From contig CAMVMQ010000004.1 of NCBI GenBank assembly GCA_947168625.1, forward strand, positions 1 through 37,978: a stretch of 37,978 bases of DNA, read 5' to 3'. This DNA is from an uncultured Caryophanales bacterium. Its GTDB lineage: Bacteria; Bacillota_I; Bacilli_A; RF39; UBA660. This document shows positions 24,530-32,028 of this stretch, one piece after another (position 1 is the stretch's first letter; each line of letters opens with the position of its first letter). The position numbers and the translations under genes were made by a program. The notes under the pieces were generated by a model, which worked only from the letters and a program-made list of their open reading frames with translations, made no database searches and was not told the origin of the DNA.

Positions 24530-24910
24530 TTACCACTCTACATCAATATCATTTTTCTTTTTATTTTTTTCTTCTTCAGAAATAGTTCCTTCAACATTAA
24601 CATTTTTAGGAGTACATAAGAATATTCCCCCACCTATTTTTTGAAGGTCTCCACCTATTGCATAGACAGTACCAGACAAAAAATCTACAATTCTTTTTGC
24701 TTGGTCAGGAGTTACTCTTTTCATATTGACAACAACAGTATTTCTTTTCTTTAAATGATCCGCTATTTGTTGGCTTTCTGAATAAGCTCGAGGTTCAAGT
24801 AAAATCATCTTCCCATTACCAGGAACCTTTTCTGCTTCATAATATTCATCTTCTGATGCTTCATCCATAACCTCTTCCGTTACAAATTTTTTAAGTTTGT
24901 TAAGTGCCAT
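24530..24910 (-). CDS. sepF: Cell division protein SepF
   Basis: SepF tethers FtsZ to the membrane and helps shape the septum. The 126-residue protein has a short N-terminal amphipathic start ([10 protein letters not shown]), an acidic linker, and the SepF core [20 protein letters not shown] with [20 protein letters not shown] (about 34-73) and the dimer region [20 protein letters not shown]. The family name is clear. Preceded by AGGAGG and a dedicated promoter, it heads the sepF-divIVA unit. Confidence 0.96.
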   Translation of the reverse strand: MALNKLKKFVTEEVMDEASEDEYYEAEKVPGNGKMILLEPRAYSESQQIADHLKKRNTVVVNMKRVTPDQAKRIVDFLSGTVYAIGGDLQKIGGGIFLCTPKNVNVEGTISEEEKNKKKNDIDVEW

Positions 24911-24934
24911 AAATTATCCTCCTATTCTTCTTTA

Positions 24935-24963
24935 ATTTTAGCATATATTTTTTTAAATTACAA
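24935..24963 (-). promoter_or_regulatory. sepF promoter
   Basis: -35 TTGTAA (24958-24963), 17-base spacer, extended -10 TGCTAAAAT with TAAAAT at 24935-24940, minus strand. No terminator for the pilin genes is evident before it. Confidence 0.65.
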
Positions 24964-24972
24964 TACTTTTTT

Positions 24973-25338
24973 CTAACTTTCGCAAGTGACATTTTGTCTA
25001 TTATTATCTACGACACTATAAGTAAAAGTCTTGTTTGTACAATCATAGGTAATTTTAACTTCTGAGCCAATTGTATCTGTTCCTTCTTTTAAGTAACCAT
25101 TTTCTTTTAAATATGATATAGCAACAAAATTATTATCTCCACAATTGATTTTTTCATATTTATTATCGGCTACATACATTTTAGCAGTCGCTATAATATT
25201 TTCTATTGTTCCTTCGCATGCTTTTTTTCTATTCTTATTAATTAAAGTAATAACATTTGGTACTATTGCCATTAAAATAACTCCAATAATAGCAATGACC
25301 ATTAATCCTTCAATTAGTGTAAATCCTTTCTTATTCAT
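24973..25338 (-). CDS. Type IV pilin-like protein (prepilin)
   Basis: The 121-residue protein begins MNKKGFTLIEGLMVIAIIGV, a textbook class III prepilin signal: cleavage after the Gly at residue 5, methylated Phe, and the Glu at +5, then a hydrophobic helix to about residue 30. The C-terminal domain has four cysteines (C39, C62, C99, C118), possibly two disulfides. It resembles ComGC/GspG-type major pseudopilins in size. The ATG overlaps the TGA of the preceding gene by four bases. No prepilin peptidase or pilus ATPase is in the window, so competence versus surface pilus cannot be decided. Confidence 0.88.
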   Translation of the reverse strand: MNKKGFTLIEGLMVIAIIGVILMAIVPNVITLINKNRKKACEGTIENIIATAKMYVADNKYEKINCGDNNFVAISYLKENGYLKEGTDTIGSEVKITYDCTNKTFTYSVVDNNRQNVTCES

Positions 25339-25925
25339 GCTGATGCATCACCACCATTGGAAATATTCGTTAGATATAAAGTGCAATTAGCATCACTTGT
25401 AACATTTTTAAAAATGACTGTTACTTCTCCCATCAAATAATCATTCTCCCAAGTAATGTTTGGTCTACAATCAATTCTTGAAAACTTTTTTCCTCCTGGA
25501 ACTTGAAATGATACTGAAACTTCTCCACCTTCATTAACTGTTAATGGCGAAGATGGATTAAACACAATTCCTCCAGTATTAGAGGTTAAATTAATATTAT
25601 ACGTTGTTACAGTATTATTACCATTGCCTGTATCATCAGGAACTGTTTCTCCACCAGCATTGCTTCCCGAATTATCATCACCAGAATTATTTCCTGAATT
25701 TTCACCTGGAGTATTATCCTCATTTAATTCATCATCATTATCATCAATATTATTATCAACTGAACTTACACCGTTATAAATATTTTCGGCATCTTCGATA
25801 AGATTATCAAGTCTATTCTTTTTTGCAGATAATATAAGTAAATATGAACTAACTAAAATAACAAATAAAATTAGTAATCCATATAATACTGCTGTTATAG
25901 CAAAGCCTCTATTATTTAATTTCAT
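25335..25925 (-). CDS. Atypical pilin-like surface protein
   Basis: A 196-residue protein whose start, MKLNNRGFAITAVLYGLLIL, looks like a prepilin leader (basic residues, Gly7-Phe8, hydrophobic helix to about 32) but lacks the Glu at +5 (Ala here). A low-complexity linker of Asn, Asp, Gly and Ser fills residues about 55-104, followed by a beta-rich domain (YNINLTSNTGGIVFNPSSPL and later VTVIFKNVTSDANCTLYLTN) with two cysteines (C155 and C183). Its stop overlaps the next pilin gene. It may be a minor pilin or simply an anchored protein. GGAGG precedes the ATG. Confidence 0.75.
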   Translation of the reverse strand: MKLNNRGFAITAVLYGLLILFVILVSSYLLILSAKKNRLDNLIEDAENIYNGVSSVDNNIDDNDDELNEDNTPGENSGNNSGDDNSGSNAGGETVPDDTGNGNNTVTTYNINLTSNTGGIVFNPSSPLTVNEGGEVSVSFQVPGGKKFSRIDCRPNITWENDYLMGEVTVIFKNVTSDANCTLYLTNISNGGDASA

Positions 25926-25934
25926 ATTATCCTC

Positions 25935-27194
25935 CTAGTAGGTTATTATTTTCTTACTTGTTTCTGCTAATCTACCACTATCTGATTCTTTTATGGTGAT
26001 TACATTCTTATTACCATCTGAGATATATCTTGTATTTTTTAGTATGTTAAAGACCATTTGAATATCAAATTCTTTACCATTATTGTCATAAGCTCTGCAT
26101 CTTTTTAAAAAGGTTTTATCAAAATCTTTATCATAAGAAGAATACTCTGGTTCCCATCCTACTCTTAAAGCTGCTTCTGTTTCATATGTCTTACCATTAT
26201 AAGTACTGGATAAAACATATTTAAAGTTATCATGTGTTTTAACATAAGGACTGCCAAATGGAAGAGCTATAATTTTAATATACTTTCCTGGTATTATCTC
26301 TTCTAATTTATCATAAACATAACCTATTTCCTTTTGAACTTCTTCTGAACTTGATTTTTTTATATCAAGATGATACTGCGTGTGATTACCAACATCATAA
26401 CCATTATCAACGAGAAATTTTAGAATCTTTTCATTATAATCATTTTGATTGAAAATACCACCATTTACAAAGAATGTTGCTGTTACACCAGCATCAGAGT
26501 GTTTATTACGAAATTCTTCCATTATACCAACTGCACTATTTTTGTCAATAACAATATTACCATCATCATCTAATCCTGTAACTCTAATATTATCTTCATT
26601 GCCATCATCAAAAGTTAGAATAATTGGACTCTTTCCGTATGGAACATCAATATCTCCATGAATAAAATCAATAAGTCTAATCATATAATAACCATTATCA
26701 TAATAGAACTCTAAATCTTCGCGAAAAGCCTCTGGTGTTCTATTATAACCGTCTTTATCAACATTACCTCCTACTGTACCGGTACTATTAGAGGTTTTCT
26801 CTCTAATACCATGATACATCATAATAGGAACTTTACCGAGTTCATTAATATTATCACTAGCTAATTTTTCTTTATCTAATTTACCAAGAGAAATAACAAT
26901 GTCAAGATTCATATTATCTTTAAGTTTAGTCTTTTCCTTAATGCTTTGAGAAATAACTTTATCTTTTTCTATTTCATCACTATATTCATATGTAATATTA
27001 ACATTCATCTTGTATTTGTCTTTAATAGTGTCTATATCATTTATATTAGTAAGTAAAGGCATATAATCTATTTTTTTATTTTTAACATTCTTATCACTAT
27101 TAAAGGCAATATAAAAGGCTAATGCCCCTATTAATATTAGGCAAGGTATTAAATATACTATTTTTTTTATTTTTCTTTTTCTTGTCTTGGTCAT
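25935..27194 (-). CDS. Membrane-anchored polysaccharide deacetylase with PASTA-like domain
   Basis: CE4 (NodB) deacetylases remove acetyl groups from peptidoglycan or other surface glycans. The 419-residue protein has a cytoplasmic basic tail, one membrane helix (13-31), and a PASTA-like segment (about 46-104) ending with KVISQSIKEKTKLKDNMNLD and VISLG. The NodB domain follows: MMYHGI (125-130), TFDDG (194-198, catalytic Asp and metal Asp), and GNHTQYH (269-275) giving the metal His pair H271 and H275. PASTA domains usually bind muropeptides, so it may be a sensor-guided wall modifier (inference). It has its own promoter. Confidence 0.88.
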   Translation of the reverse strand: MTKTRKRKIKKIVYLIPCLILIGALAFYIAFNSDKNVKNKKIDYMPLLTNINDIDTIKDKYKMNVNITYEYSDEIEKDKVISQSIKEKTKLKDNMNLDIVISLGKLDKEKLASDNINELGKVPIMMYHGIREKTSNSTGTVGGNVDKDGYNRTPEAFREDLEFYYDNGYYMIRLIDFIHGDIDVPYGKSPIILTFDDGNEDNIRVTGLDDDGNIVIDKNSAVGIMEEFRNKHSDAGVTATFFVNGGIFNQNDYNEKILKFLVDNGYDVGNHTQYHLDIKKSSSEEVQKEIGYVYDKLEEIIPGKYIKIIALPFGSPYVKTHDNFKYVLSSTYNGKTYETEAALRVGWEPEYSSYDKDFDKTFLKRCRAYDNNGKEFDIQMVFNILKNTRYISDGNKNVITIKESDSGRLAETSKKIITY

Positions 27195-27217
27195 TTTATG
27201 GTCTCCTATCTAAAATA

Positions 27218-27246
27218 ATTATAATGAAAAGAAGAAGAAAAATCAA
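27218..27246 (-). promoter_or_regulatory. Promoter of the deacetylase-pilin operon
   Basis: -35 TTGATT (27241-27246), 17-base spacer, -10 TATAAT (27218-27223) on the minus strand. The -35 lies in the upstream arm of the terminator at 27238-27266. Confidence 0.7.
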
Positions 27247-27266
27247 GGCTATTAGTCTTGATTTTT
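27238..27266 (-). terminator. Terminator between the two deacetylase-like genes
   Basis: AAAAATCAAG and CTTGATTTTT pair perfectly (10 bp) around a 9-base loop. It is symmetrical and so could end transcription from either side. It ends the unit of the surface genes upstream. Confidence 0.8.
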
Positions 27267-27271
27267 AAATA

Positions 27272-28063
27272 TTATTCGCTTAATAATTCTATTAGTGGTA
27301 CTATATCATATCCCTTACTGTAAATATATTTTTTAATAATGTTAATATTATCTATGTTTGGAATGAGAATAATACTTCCGTTTTTTAAATTATCTTTTAT
27401 TTCTTTGTAGTCTCCTATTAGATTAGGGATTACTGTATACATATCATTTTCTTTGCAGATGTTTAATGTCTCATAATCTTTATCTTTACTAAGGCAGTAA
27501 TTTGATCTACTATTAGTTAGTGTATTAATTAGAGTATTATCATTAAGAAGTATTTCTTTACTATATTTTCCATTATTTCCATATGTATATATTTCTTTAC
27601 TTTTTAACTTATTTAAATTGTCAATTGTTAATAGATTATGATTAATAAATAGGGTAACATTATTAATATCTTTATATTTATTAATATTATTGTTTATAAT
27701 TATGATAATAGCTACTTTCTTTTTCTTATTATTACCGCTAATTATAAATTTATCCATATTGCTAGAAATACTAATTCCTGGAACAATATCATCATATATT
27801 ATATTTTCTTCTCTAAAAGTATTATAATCTTTCATATTATCAAATGACTTCTTTATATTTACTCTTCTTCCTTTAATACCTGGTATTACTTCATCTTCAT
27901 AAATAGTAGCATTAACTTCTTTAATCTCATAAGTACTACTTTTACTCTTAATTGTTTTCATTAAAGTACTATGATTATTAATAAAATTAAGTACCCTGTC
28001 TGTATAAAAAAAACTAAAACATACTAGAATTAATAAGGATAGTTTTCTCATTATTTCTTTCAA
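27272..28063 (-). CDS. Membrane-anchored protein, possible deacetylase remnant
   Basis: I do not recognise the family with confidence. The 263-residue protein has an N-terminal hydrophobic anchor (LSLLILVCFSFFY near residue 8) and an extracellular region. The C-terminal end (GSIILIPN, then IIKKYIYSKGYDIVPLIELL) strongly recalls the last strand and helix of CE4 deacetylases, but TFDDG and HxxxH are absent. So it could be a catalytically dead relative with a binding role. TTG at 28063 lies 5 bases from AGGTGG and is preferred; an ATG at 28051 and GTG at 28072 are alternatives. It is followed by a strong terminator. Confidence 0.72.
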   Translation of the reverse strand: MKEIMRKLSLLILVCFSFFYTDRVLNFINNHSTLMKTIKSKSSTYEIKEVNATIYEDEVIPGIKGRRVNIKKSFDNMKDYNTFREENIIYDDIVPGISISSNMDKFIISGNNKKKKVAIIIIINNNINKYKDINNVTLFINHNLLTIDNLNKLKSKEIYTYGNNGKYSKEILLNDNTLINTLTNSRSNYCLSKDKDYETLNICKENDMYTVIPNLIGDYKEIKDNLKNGSIILIPNIDNINIIKKYIYSKGYDIVPLIELLSE

Positions 28064-28106
28064 AATAACCACCTAATTAATCATATGTTTTAGTTTTATA
28101 ATTATA

Positions 28107-29417
28107 TTATCTACGTTTTTTATTTTTACCCTTTTTTATTAAAATAATAGCTAAGGTGATAATCAATACACCTACTAATGCTATAGAAATATATAAATAA
28201 AGATTTGCTTTATCAAGTTTATTCATATAATACATTACTAAATCTTCATTATATCTTTGAATTGTTCCTTCTTCCTTATCGTAGATATACATTCCCTTTT
28301 TACCATTATCTTCATTTTCAGCATATACTAGATAGAATGAGCTTCCTTTTACTTTATCTGACGCAGCATATGTAACGCCTTTCTTAAAATACTGGTATCC
28401 TTCTATTTTATCATCATCGTAAGTAAAAGTAACTTTGGCATAACCACTTGGTAATAATTTTTTAGGTATGCTTAGTAATTTTAAGCTAATGCCATTTACG
28501 TTAATATTCTTATATGGTGTATATTTACCAGTCTTTTCATCATAAATAAAATACTTTGATTCTTTTCCATCAGATAATCCAACTAAAATACTATTGGTTT
28601 TTTTATTTTTATAGCATAATATATCATTTCCATCTATTTTAATAGATGACTTTTCATAACTAACAGGGGTCTCTAATAAACCTTCTTTCCTAATAATAGT
28701 ATATTTTTTATTATTAATCATTACTTCAATTGGATCTAATTCTTTAACAGTAACATTAACAACATATGTCTTAACATTACCATTTTCTGCTTCTACCTTA
28801 ATTTCAAACTTATTTAGTCCTTCAATTACTTCTTTTTCTCCAGTACCACTAATACTAGCTTTACTATCTTCTTTATCTGCATTTATAGTAATTTTCTTTG
28901 TATCATTAGGAACTTCTATACTATACTCTAAGGTGTCTTTGTTAAATTCAGGACTTAAAGAATAACCTTCTACTGAAAGAGCTTTTAGATTATTGTTACT
29001 ACTATAAACTTTAGGGGCAACCACAGCTGGCTGCTTAACACTAATAGATAGGCTCTTATTGTCAAGAGATTGCCATGAATCAGAAGACATATTAGTAATA
29101 CGTACTCCTGAAGTACTACAAGTAACTGTTCCACTTAAAGTAGGTTTAATAGTTATACTATAACTCTTACTCTTAATTGAATTACTAGAGTCATCAAAGA
29201 CCATATCAAGTCCTTCACTTACTCCTGCCCCCTTGCACATAAATGTACCTTCAATACTAACTAGAGGACTATCAGATGATACACTAGCAGTAATTGTAAC
29301 GCTGTTTCCTTTCGTTACTGAAGTATTTCCTCCAATAGTAACACTACTAGCAAAACAATAAGTGCTAAAACTTATGAATAATACTATGCTAATTATCAAA
29401 TATTTAATCTTTCTCAT
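28107..29417 (-). CDS. Membrane-anchored surface protein: cohesin-like? and cadherin-like domains
   Basis: A 436-residue type I membrane protein: signal peptide (about 1-23), a beta-rich domain (25-129: VTIGGNTSVTKGNSVTITAS to SDSWQSLDNKSLSISVK), a cadherin-like beta-sandwich (PF12733 type, 139-226: NNLKALSVEGYSLSPEFNKD and VEAENGNVKTYVVNV), a third beta domain (230-395), a membrane helix (404-428) and a basic tail KKGKNKKRR. The first domain resembles the cohesin/Ig-like modules that often precede cadherin-like domains in Clostridia surface proteins; this is pattern matching, not proof. It directly follows (9 bases) a dockerin protein. C61 and C100 may form a disulfide. Confidence 0.85.
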   Translation of the reverse strand: MRKIKYLIISIVLFISFSTYCFASSVTIGGNTSVTKGNSVTITASVSSDSPLVSIEGTFMCKGAGVSEGLDMVFDDSSNSIKSKSYSITIKPTLSGTVTCSTSGVRITNMSSDSWQSLDNKSLSISVKQPAVVAPKVYSSNNNLKALSVEGYSLSPEFNKDTLEYSIEVPNDTKKITINADKEDSKASISGTGEKEVIEGLNKFEIKVEAENGNVKTYVVNVTVKELDPIEVMINNKKYTIIRKEGLLETPVSYEKSSIKIDGNDILCYKNKKTNSILVGLSDGKESKYFIYDEKTGKYTPYKNINVNGISLKLLSIPKKLLPSGYAKVTFTYDDDKIEGYQYFKKGVTYAASDKVKGSSFYLVYAENEDNGKKGMYIYDKEEGTIQRYNEDLVMYYMNKLDKANLYLYISIALVGVLIITLAIILIKKGKNKKRR

Positions 29418-29426
29418 ATATACCTC

Positions 29427-31916
29427 CTACTGAGTTATTTTCTTATATCCATAATAATCTCTTAATACAGCTAAATAATCAAGCTTATCAACGTTACCAT
29501 CACGATTAACATCTGCTGCTACTTTATAAGCACCACTATACTTTGTATAACCATAATAATCTCTTAAAATAGCTAAATAATCGAGTTTGTCAATAGTACC
29601 ATCCCCATTTACGTCTCCATAAATAACAATATTGTACGAGCTTTCTTTTCCGGCAATTTTAATTTTTAGAGTATCTCCTGTTACAAAAGTGCCACTTTTT
29701 TCTATTCCATTCTTATCATCTACTCGAGCACTGATACCATCACTAACTTTCTTTAGATTATTAATAAGACTATTAATACCTGTATTAATATCTATGCCAT
29801 AAATATAATCATTATTATACTTAATACCACTAGAACTCAACGCCTTATCAACACTTACTTCACTTCTTCTGATATTTAAAATATACTCTTTAACACTACC
29901 ATCTTCAGCTTTAACACTAATATTAATTTTATTTAATCCAACAATTAAATCAAAATTCTTAATATTATCACTTGTACTAGTAGTATCTTCAAATTCATAA
30001 GTTAAATTAATATTATTTACCTCAAATGGAACTTCTAAATTATATTCTAAAGTATTTTTATCAAAAGTAAAATCAAGTTTATCTATAGTTAAACTCTTCA
30101 AACTATTATTACTAGATAAAGTAATATTTTCTTCTTTAGCCTTTTTTATAATAGTTAAATTGTAATAACTAACATCGCCATTTTCTGCAGTAACTGTAAT
30201 AGTTTTTTTATTTTCCCCTGGAAGAAGATTTATAGAACCAGTACCAGACACTGATGCTTTACTACTAATAGAAGAAGCTTCTAGTAATACCTCATTAGTG
30301 GTACTTTCTACTTCAATAAGATAATTAAGATTATTATACTTAAAGTTATCAATATCATCGCCATCTATTTTAATAGTTTTTAGATAGCTATTAGGATTTT
30401 TATTAGCAGGCGCAGCAACTTTATTACTTGGCATATTTTCATAAACTGGAATAATAAAAGCTAAAGGTTCATCAAAAATACCAGATATTGCACTATAACT
30501 ATTATAAGTACTAAGCCCCTCAGTTAAAGGTGCAGTAATATTTTGCATATATTGATGACTATATCTGTTAGAATCAGTGACATTAAATTTCTGAAAATAT
30601 AACGTATTCTGTCCAACACTAATATAATCTTCGCTCAAGAATCTAGCTCCTCCATTAATTGATTTATATGGAGTATCCCATGGTCTTAAATAAGAAGTAC
30701 CACTATGATCTTCTCCCCCCATTGCCCAAACTAGACCATTAATTGCTGGATTACTACCGGTTGCTTTAATATTATAAAAATTATAATATCCTGAATATTT
30801 ATTACCATTATAGGTAAATTCATTACCCAATGAAGCAATACTACCATTTATTCCTTGTTCTTGGAGAACTCTACTAGCCAAATGTACTGGGCTAACATTA
30901 TAATTGTTCGCAGCATCCATAAAAGCCGTAGTATAACTATCTTCACTATACTTTTTATAAAGTCCAGGCATAAAACTATTTCCAAGAATCTTATCAACTA
31001 CATCTGATGTCTGAAAAGATGCTTCATAAGACAAAGACTCAAACATGAAGATATTCTTGGTATTTAAATAATTTCTTGGATCCATAAAATACTTAATTGC
31101 CTCTTCACTAGCATACCACCAATTAACTTCTGTATTATGGCGATAATACTCATCTTTCTCATAACTATAACTATAATCTTTCTTGCTACGATAACCCTCG
31201 CCATATGTGTAATAAACAAGATTCCTTCCTTTTACACTCTCATTTTCGATTACTGTATTCCAATCTAAATTAGTTTTGTACGCGATAAAATTCCATTTAG
31301 GATACATTAAATGAATTTTAGTTAAATCATCTATATAGCTCTCAGGAAAACCAGCTGATTTAAGGCTTTCCTTATACAAAGTAACACTTTCATCATTATC
31401 ATCTACTTCTACATCGGTAATAACATAAGTTCCGCAAACATATCCTTCTTTATTATCTCCGTAAGATACTTTGTACCAGTTTGAGCAATAGCCAGCAGCT
31501 CCTAAAGTATCATCAAGAACAGTCATTTCAGTATCACATGATAATCTATCAATAATTTTACCATTAATACTCTCTCTTACTGTTAATGGATCATCATTCT
31601 CAATACATGATACTTTTCCTTTAATATTCTTATTAACTTTATTAATACTAATATATTCTCCACAAGAAAAGCCTTCAAGAATGCCTTGCTTAATTTGATA
31701 CCATTTACTACAATTATTATTACTACCAGCATTATTATTTAGTATTTCAACTGAAGAATTACAAGAAAGTCCTCCTATTACATTACCATCGATACTACTT
31801 CTTACATTTAATGGGGATGTATCTCCTCCTGAACATATAACGGTCCCAGTATCTGCTTTAACACTGTGTACAATAGATATAAATATTATAAATATAAATA
31901 ATAAATATTTCTTCAT
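29427..31916 (-). CDS. Secreted glucosaminidase-like protein with SH3b, cadherin-like and dockerin domains
   Basis: An 829-residue secreted protein. Order: signal peptide (about 1-21); two bacterial SH3 domains (22-92 and 98-167, PLNVRSS and PLTVRES), each with four cysteines (C28, C52, C69, C85; C104, C127, C144, C161); a linker; a LytB/glucosaminidase-type domain (about 330-480) with HLASRVLQEQGINGS, whose E353 is the likely catalytic acid, and NFYNIKATGSNPA; two cadherin-like sandwiches (508-590, 603-687); and a duplicated type I dockerin (767-829). Each dockerin loop reads DVNxDGxxDKLD, the calcium-binding form. Dockerins bind cohesins. It probably cuts peptidoglycan at the surface (inference). 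Confidence 0.9.
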   Translation of the reverse strand: MKKYLLFIFIIFISIVHSVKADTGTVICSGGDTSPLNVRSSIDGNVIGGLSCNSSVEILNNNAGSNNNCSKWYQIKQGILEGFSCGEYISINKVNKNIKGKVSCIENDDPLTVRESINGKIIDRLSCDTEMTVLDDTLGAAGYCSNWYKVSYGDNKEGYVCGTYVITDVEVDDNDESVTLYKESLKSAGFPESYIDDLTKIHLMYPKWNFIAYKTNLDWNTVIENESVKGRNLVYYTYGEGYRSKKDYSYSYEKDEYYRHNTEVNWWYASEEAIKYFMDPRNYLNTKNIFMFESLSYEASFQTSDVVDKILGNSFMPGLYKKYSEDSYTTAFMDAANNYNVSPVHLASRVLQEQGINGSIASLGNEFTYNGNKYSGYYNFYNIKATGSNPAINGLVWAMGGEDHSGTSYLRPWDTPYKSINGGARFLSEDYISVGQNTLYFQKFNVTDSNRYSHQYMQNITAPLTEGLSTYNSYSAISGIFDEPLAFIIPVYENMPSNKVAAPANKNPNSYLKTIKIDGDDIDNFKYNNLNYLIEVESTTNEVLLEASSISSKASVSGTGSINLLPGENKKTITVTAENGDVSYYNLTIIKKAKEENITLSSNNSLKSLTIDKLDFTFDKNTLEYNLEVPFEVNNINLTYEFEDTTSTSDNIKNFDLIVGLNKINISVKAEDGSVKEYILNIRRSEVSVDKALSSSGIKYNNDYIYGIDINTGINSLINNLKKVSDGISARVDDKNGIEKSGTFVTGDTLKIKIAGKESSYNIVIYGDVNGDGTIDKLDYLAILRDYYGYTKYSGAYKVAADVNRDGNVDKLDYLAVLRDYYGYKKITQ

Positions 31917-31934
31917 CCAATCTACCTCTAATTA

Positions 31935-31940
31935 ATTATA
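31935..31940 (-). promoter_or_regulatory. Extended -10 promoter of the glucosaminidase/cohesin-like operon
   Basis: TGATATAAT on the minus strand provides a TGn-extended TATAAT at 31935-31940. The -35 at the 17-base distance is only TAGAAA. Confidence 0.5.
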
Positions 31941-31996
31941 TCATTCTTCTAATCTTTTTTCTACCCCTACTTCTCTATTTTACACCTAGATTGTCA

Positions 31997-32028
31997 AAAT
32001 TAAAAAGCAAGCACATAATAGTGCTTAC
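31997..32028 (-). terminator. Terminator after the 378-aa anchored protein gene
   Basis: GTAAGCAC and GTGCTTGC (32007-32028) pair in 8 bp including one G-U around a TATTAT loop and run into TTTTTAATTTT. The stem uses the stop region of the gene. Confidence 0.82.

Noticed and set aside
25604-25801. Plus-strand frame rich in Tyr and His
   Set aside because: It is the antisense of the Asn/Asp low-complexity linker of the pilin-like protein at 25335-25925.
29448-29625. Tandem DNA repeat in the 3' end of the dockerin gene
   Set aside because: It is the coding basis of the duplicated dockerin loops and not an independent repeat element.
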